This document shows positions 53,934 to 57,468 of a stretch of 57,468 nt of DNA, piece after piece (within the stretch, counting starts at the first letter, position 1; each line of letters begins with the position of its first letter). Origin of the DNA: an uncultured Lachnospiraceae bacterium (GTDB taxonomy: Bacteria; Bacillota; Clostridia; Lachnospirales; Lachnospiraceae); NCBI GenBank assembly GCA_900316165.1, contig ONBW01000010.1, forward strand, positions 1-57,468, given 5' to 3'. The notes under the pieces are model-generated. The model saw nothing but the letters and a program-made list of their open reading frames with translations. It was not told where the DNA came from and ran no database searches. The position numbers and the translations under genes were made by a program.

Positions 53934-53963
53934 GCCGGGGCCCGCTTTCGCGGGTCCCGGCTT
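53934..53963. terminator. GC-rich hairpin between convergent genes
   Basis: GCCGGGGCCCGC, loop TTTCG, CGGGTCCCGGC: a long stem closing at the end of the alcohol dehydrogenase (53912) and overlapping the phosphoglucomutase stop. It lacks a T-run on either strand, but the very stable stem and convergent position suggest a bidirectional transcription barrier. Confidence 0.55.
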
Positions 53964-55653
53964 ACTCAACCTTATTTATCATCGCAAGCACTGCATCCTT
54001 GATCGCAGTATTAACCTGCTTTGCTTTTTCAAGCGTATCCTGGCAGGAATAGAAGTAGAACTTGATCTTCGGCTCTGTGCCAGACGGGCGGATTGCAAAC
54101 CACGAATCATTTTCCAGAAAGAATCTCAGGCAGTTTTGAGGAGGGATATCATCAAATCCGTTAATGTAGTCTATTATCCTGCTGACTTTTATCCCAGCGA
54201 TTTCTTTCGGCTCATTTTCACGTATCCACTTCATCATACGCCCAATGCGCTCTGAGCCTTCAATACCTTCGAGAACAATGTTTGGTTCATCCTCTGCAAA
54301 GCAGCCGTACTTCTGATAAATCTCATTCAAGACATCCCAGAGAGTCTTGCCCTGTTTCCTATAATAGGCTGCCGCTTCTGCCACCAGCATTCCAGCTGAA
54401 ATCCCATCCTTATCGCGGATATCCTCGCAGGCTGCGTAGCCTACCGACTCCTCATATCCGAACAGGTAGGTGTAGCCATGCTCATGGAGATACGGTATTT
54501 TGCCACAGATATTCTTGAAGCCTGTAAGTGTCTCAAACATCTCAACACCGTATGCCTTTGCGATTCTTGTAGATAGTGTCGAGGTCACTATTGACTTCAC
54601 CATCGCGCCTTTTTTCGGCAGTGTTCCCGCGGTCTTGTGCCCCTCAAGGATGTAATTTACGAGCAGGTAGCCTGTCTGGTTTCCGTTCAGTGGTACGTAT
54701 TCACCGTCAGAATTTCTGATTTCTATAGCGAAGCGGTCGGAGTCTGGATCTGTTGCAAGAAGCAGTTCAGCGCCGGTCTTCCTGCCGTATTCCTCACTCA
54801 GCTTGAAAGCCTTCGGATCCTCAGGATTCGGATATCCCACCGTCGTAAAATCCGGATCAGGCTTATCCTGCTCCGGCACTATCGTCCAATTCGTAAATCC
54901 CCTGTCGGTAAGCATCTGCCTGAAAGGTATCGAGCCGCAGCCATTCAGCGAAGTGTAAACCAATGGAATCGATAGGTCTAGCTCATCGCCTGAGTGAATT
55001 GCGAGCGCTTCTATTCTGTCGAGGTACATACGATCGTATTCGCCACCGAGAACGGTGATTCTACCGGATGCAGCCATTTTATCATAATCAGAAGTCTTTA
55101 CGCCGTTCCACTGGTCTACTTTTTCAATGCACTCGGTCATCGCGTCGGCGATTTCAGCTGAGACCTGGCAGCCATCATCCCAATATGCCTTATAGCCGTT
55201 GTATTCTTTCGGGTTGTGTGAGGCAGTGATGTTAATGCCTGAGACGGCGTGGAGCTTTCTTATCATGAAGGCGAGCTCCGGTGTCGGCCGAAGATCCGGG
55301 AAGGTGTAAACCTTTATTCCATTTGCCGCAAAAATGCCTGCTGTCAGCTCTGAAAATTCCTTTGAAAAATGCCTCGGATCGTGAGCTATCACGACTCCCC
55401 TTTCCATTGCCTCTCGTCCATTGCTTACGATAAAATCAGCGATTCCCTGCGTGGCGCGCCCGACTGTTATCTCATTCATGCGGTTTGAACCGGCACCTAT
55501 TTTGCCACGGAGGCCGGCTGTTCCAAACGACAGGTCCTTGTAAAATCTGTCGCGGATTTCGTCCTCGTCAGTTACCTGCGCAAGCTCCCTGCAGAGTGCG
55601 CCATCCTTTGGAAGCTTCTCGAGCCATTCGTTGTATTTTTCCCTATAATCCAT
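53962..55653 (-). CDS. Phosphoglucomutase / phosphomannomutase
   Basis: 563 residues, the PgcA-like alpha-phosphohexomutase of Firmicutes. Phosphoserine loop ITASHNPKEYNGYK, metal loop ATDPDSDRFAI, sugar-recognition GYEESVGYA and phosphate loop FAIRPSGTEPKIKFYF. Interconverts glucose-6- and glucose-1-phosphate (and possibly mannose forms), feeding nucleotide-sugar synthesis for the glycan locus next door. Nine bases follow the upstream membrane-fused spermidine-synthase-like gene, so they share a transcript. Confidence 0.95.
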   Translation of the reverse strand: MDYREKYNEWLEKLPKDGALCRELAQVTDEDEIRDRFYKDLSFGTAGLRGKIGAGSNRMNEITVGRATQGIADFIVSNGREAMERGVVIAHDPRHFSKEFSELTAGIFAANGIKVYTFPDLRPTPELAFMIRKLHAVSGINITASHNPKEYNGYKAYWDDGCQVSAEIADAMTECIEKVDQWNGVKTSDYDKMAASGRITVLGGEYDRMYLDRIEALAIHSGDELDLSIPLVYTSLNGCGSIPFRQMLTDRGFTNWTIVPEQDKPDPDFTTVGYPNPEDPKAFKLSEEYGRKTGAELLLATDPDSDRFAIEIRNSDGEYVPLNGNQTGYLLVNYILEGHKTAGTLPKKGAMVKSIVTSTLSTRIAKAYGVEMFETLTGFKNICGKIPYLHEHGYTYLFGYEESVGYAACEDIRDKDGISAGMLVAEAAAYYRKQGKTLWDVLNEIYQKYGCFAEDEPNIVLEGIEGSERIGRMMKWIRENEPKEIAGIKVSRIIDYINGFDDIPPQNCLRFFLENDSWFAIRPSGTEPKIKFYFYSCQDTLEKAKQVNTAIKDAVLAMINKVE

Positions 55654-55661
55654 ATGCCCTC

Positions 55662-57281
55662 CTAGATCCCGAGTTCCTTCATAACTGCGCGTATTCCCTG
55701 CTTGTTGTATATATCACGATAATATGCCACCTCTTCATTGATAAGCCTGTCGATAACTCTGATTCCCAGGAGCTCGACAGGGGCCTTGTCATCTGTCAGA
55801 ATGCAGCTGCCGCCATCCTGTTTTACCAGCTCTCCTGACACCTGCTCCATCATCTGGATGAATTCAGGATCACCGGAATAGAGCATCGCGTTCATATCAA
55901 GATTTTCTTTTATGCCAGTAGCAGTGCTTGCGAAAAGCTCTCTGTTCGTGCTGCCATCGACATCTGCTGTATAGACCGTTGGAAAAACCGAACAGATCGT
56001 ATCGGTCAGATAGTCGGTGATTGAACCTTTCGACTGGCCGCGCATGTTCATATTTACAACCATGACACCGCCATCATTTAAATGTTCTTTAACCATTTGA
56101 AAGAACTCCACAGACGACATCGAAAACGGAATCGTGATGTCCTGGTATGCGTCGACCATGATCACATCGTACTTCTTATCGATTGCGTTAAGGTACGCCC
56201 GGCCGTCGTAGGTCACGACCTTTGTAGACTTTGGCTCGTCGAAATATTTGCGTGCGAGGTCGGTTATTTTTTGATCAATCTCGACACCTTCACAGTGTGC
56301 CGTCGGCAGATATTCACTGCACTGGTGCGCGAACGTTCCCGAGCCCATACCGAGGATCAGCACGTCCTGATCCTTATAGGCGTTTTTCGTCATCAGCGGT
56401 GCCGCCATCGCGTAATCATAGTACATGCCTGTCAGGCTTTTATTTTTGTTATAGACCGACTGCACGCCGAATAGCACGTTCGTCGAGAGCGCGACCTGCT
56501 GCCCGTTGTCCGTAACACGCAGATAGTTATAGGTGCTCTCGCCCTCGTATTTGACATTGTCGCCACTTTCCCAAAACGCGAAGTTGGTCTGGTGTCCGAA
56601 TACGACGCACAGTGCAAAAATAAGGCAGGCAGCGATTATTTTTTTCTTATGGTGCGAAAACCCGATGCTTAAGAAATATATCAGAGAGAGCGCGATCAGT
56701 ATCCCTGAAAAAATAAGAAAGGTCACGTTTGTTCCCACCGCCGGGATTGTCACGAAGGTCGGCATGAAGGTTCCGATGATACTGCCGATTGTGTTCGCGG
56801 CGCCCAAGGTTCCTACGATTTTGCCGTTGTCCTCGAGGCTGCCCATCGTGTATTTCGCGAGCGACGGCGTGACCGTGCCGAGGAGGAACAGCGGAAAGAC
56901 AAAGACGACCATGCAGACGACAAATGCCGCGACTATCAGGAATCCGTGGCTCACCTGAAAAATCAACAGCGCCGAGATTCCTATGATCACGTATTTGCCA
57001 ACGACCGGTATCAACACAAGCCAGATTGCCGCGATAAGAATTCTGCGGTAGAGCTTGTCCGGGTCAGGGTCTTTGTCTGCGGACCGGCCGCCGTAGACAT
57101 TGCCGAGCGCCATTGCGATCATTATGGTCCCGATGATTATCGTCCAGACGATCTGCGACGACGAAAAGTACGGGCTTATCAGTCGCTGTGCCCCAATCTC
57201 GACAGCCATTAACGCCATGCCGGAGAAGAATTCTGTTAAATAGAGGTAGGTTTTGTTCTTAAGTATTTTTCTTTCTTTCAT
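55662..57281 (-). CDS. Fused-MFS spermidine synthase-like membrane protein
   Basis: 539 residues. Residues 1-225 are about seven hydrophobic helices with YLTEFFSGMALMAVEIGAQR, GRSADKDPDPDKLYRRI and LLGTVTPSLAKYTM. From about 240 follows a soluble Rossmann methyltransferase-like domain: VLILGMGSGTFAHQCSEYLP, CEGVEIDQKI, VVTYDGRAYLNAIDKKYDVI and DAYQDITIPFSMSSVEFFQM, matching aminopropyltransferases including the catalytic-region Asp in VDAYQD. Called 'fused MFS/spermidine synthase' in databases. Real activity as spermidine synthase is uncertain; it may be a membrane-bound transferase with another substrate. Confidence 0.9.
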   Translation of the reverse strand: MKERKILKNKTYLYLTEFFSGMALMAVEIGAQRLISPYFSSSQIVWTIIIGTIMIAMALGNVYGGRSADKDPDPDKLYRRILIAAIWLVLIPVVGKYVIIGISALLIFQVSHGFLIVAAFVVCMVVFVFPLFLLGTVTPSLAKYTMGSLEDNGKIVGTLGAANTIGSIIGTFMPTFVTIPAVGTNVTFLIFSGILIALSLIYFLSIGFSHHKKKIIAACLIFALCVVFGHQTNFAFWESGDNVKYEGESTYNYLRVTDNGQQVALSTNVLFGVQSVYNKNKSLTGMYYDYAMAAPLMTKNAYKDQDVLILGMGSGTFAHQCSEYLPTAHCEGVEIDQKITDLARKYFDEPKSTKVVTYDGRAYLNAIDKKYDVIMVDAYQDITIPFSMSSVEFFQMVKEHLNDGGVMVVNMNMRGQSKGSITDYLTDTICSVFPTVYTADVDGSTNRELFASTATGIKENLDMNAMLYSGDPEFIQMMEQVSGELVKQDGGSCILTDDKAPVELLGIRVIDRLINEEVAYYRDIYNKQGIRAVMKELGI

Positions 57282-57320
57282 GGTTCTATTGTAAAGAAAG
57301 TTGGGGTTTCATGCAAGATA

Positions 57321-57347
57321 AAAAAAGGTCCCGTATCCGCGGGGCCC
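57321..57347 (-). terminator. Intrinsic terminator of a gene entering from the right edge
   Basis: On the minus strand GGCCCCG, loop CGGATA, CGGGACC (one mismatch), then seven T. Marks the end of a minus-strand transcript upstream of 57347. Confidence 0.75.
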
Positions 57348-57356
57348 TGCATAATT

Positions 57357-57468
57357 TCAAGTAAAAACGTGAGGCTTCATCAGTTTGTGTGGGTAAGTAG
57401 TAGACTCAGCTACACACCCTATCCTTGTTCTGCTTGACTGCCAACTAGCTGGTTGGATGCTCTGTGTC
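57357..57468 (-). other. Unresolved right-edge segment: RNA or C-terminal coding fragment
   Basis: Just upstream of the terminator. On the minus strand it folds into small hairpins (CCAAC with GTTGG around an AGCT core; GTAG with CTAC; GGGT with ACCC), as for a small structured RNA. One frame is open to a TGA at 57357 (… CVAESTTYPHKLMKPHVFT), so it may instead be the C-terminus of a protein. I cannot assign it. Confidence 0.3.

Noticed and set aside
1-57468. CRISPR arrays, tRNA or rRNA genes, prophage structural genes
   Set aside because: No regularly spaced direct repeats, no tRNA T-arm/CCA patterns and no phage structural genes were noticed on either strand.

Overview
The window looks like the chromosome of an anaerobic, low-to-mid GC Firmicute, most probably a Lachnospiraceae-type clostridium. 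This rests on gene content: a LoaP-type NusG paralogue, a short clostridial ThiC under a TPP riboswitch, an iron-dependent alcohol dehydrogenase of the butanol-dehydrogenase kind, Gram-positive surface proteins, strong GGAGG ribosome binding sites, and an IS256-family element. The genus cannot be fixed from sequence alone. Most genes are on the minus strand.

Layout. (1) 1-2.4 kb is a small AT-rich accessory patch: a clipped ORF at the left edge, then a three-gene operon of two unrecognised proteins and a SecB-like protein. (2) 2.4-22.5 kb is mostly core and housekeeping: an ECF transporter (EcfT plus a fused double ATPase), a PLP aminotransferase with its Lrp/AsnC regulator, an AIR-synthase-like protein, a VanW-family wall protein, endonuclease III, a MntP-like membrane protein, TetR, HD-GYP, an HdeD-like protein, an orphan sugar-binding lipoprotein followed by a chemoreceptor, ThrH, ThiC with TPP riboswitch, PutP, and IlvE. 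(3) 22.5-27.6 kb has rplM-rpsI and a very large secreted 5'-nucleotidase, with an elaborate nested inverted-repeat structure after rpsI. (4) 27.5-34.1 kb is a polyol-phosphate/surface-polymer operon (LicD, pyruvyl transferase, TarJ-like, ribulose-phosphate epimerase, TarI-like, TagB/TagF-like).

(5) 34.4-52.6 kb is a capsule/exopolysaccharide locus read leftwards from a promoter near 52.55 kb: an ornithine-cyclodeaminase-family gene, loaP, a strong intrinsic terminator, an initiating sugar-phosphate transferase, five complete glycosyltransferases and one truncated one, an ATP-grasp ligase, two DegT-type aminotransferases, a nucleotide-sugar epimerase and a Wzx-type flippase. The natural reading is that LoaP carries RNA polymerase through the terminator at 50.65 kb into the long glycan operon. 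The locus is scarred. A degenerate IS256-family element (two frameshifts) sits at 42.99-44.36 kb next to a GT2 truncated at its edge, a 66-bp copy of an internal segment of that element lies at 35.7 kb beside a second GT2 fragment, and no Wzy polymerase is visible.

(6) 52.6-57.5 kb has an iron alcohol dehydrogenase (+ strand) with its own promoter and a leader hairpin, phosphoglucomutase (supplier of hexose-1-phosphate for glycan synthesis), a membrane-fused spermidine-synthase-like protein, and the terminator of a transcript that enters from the right edge.

The candidates for something undescribed are the SecB-like three-gene cassette at 0.5-2.2 kb, the cyclodeaminase-LoaP-terminator control unit at 50.6-52.6 kb, and the TarI/TarJ operon with a dedicated pentulose-5-phosphate epimerase. 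All functional statements are by reading motifs; no database search was run.
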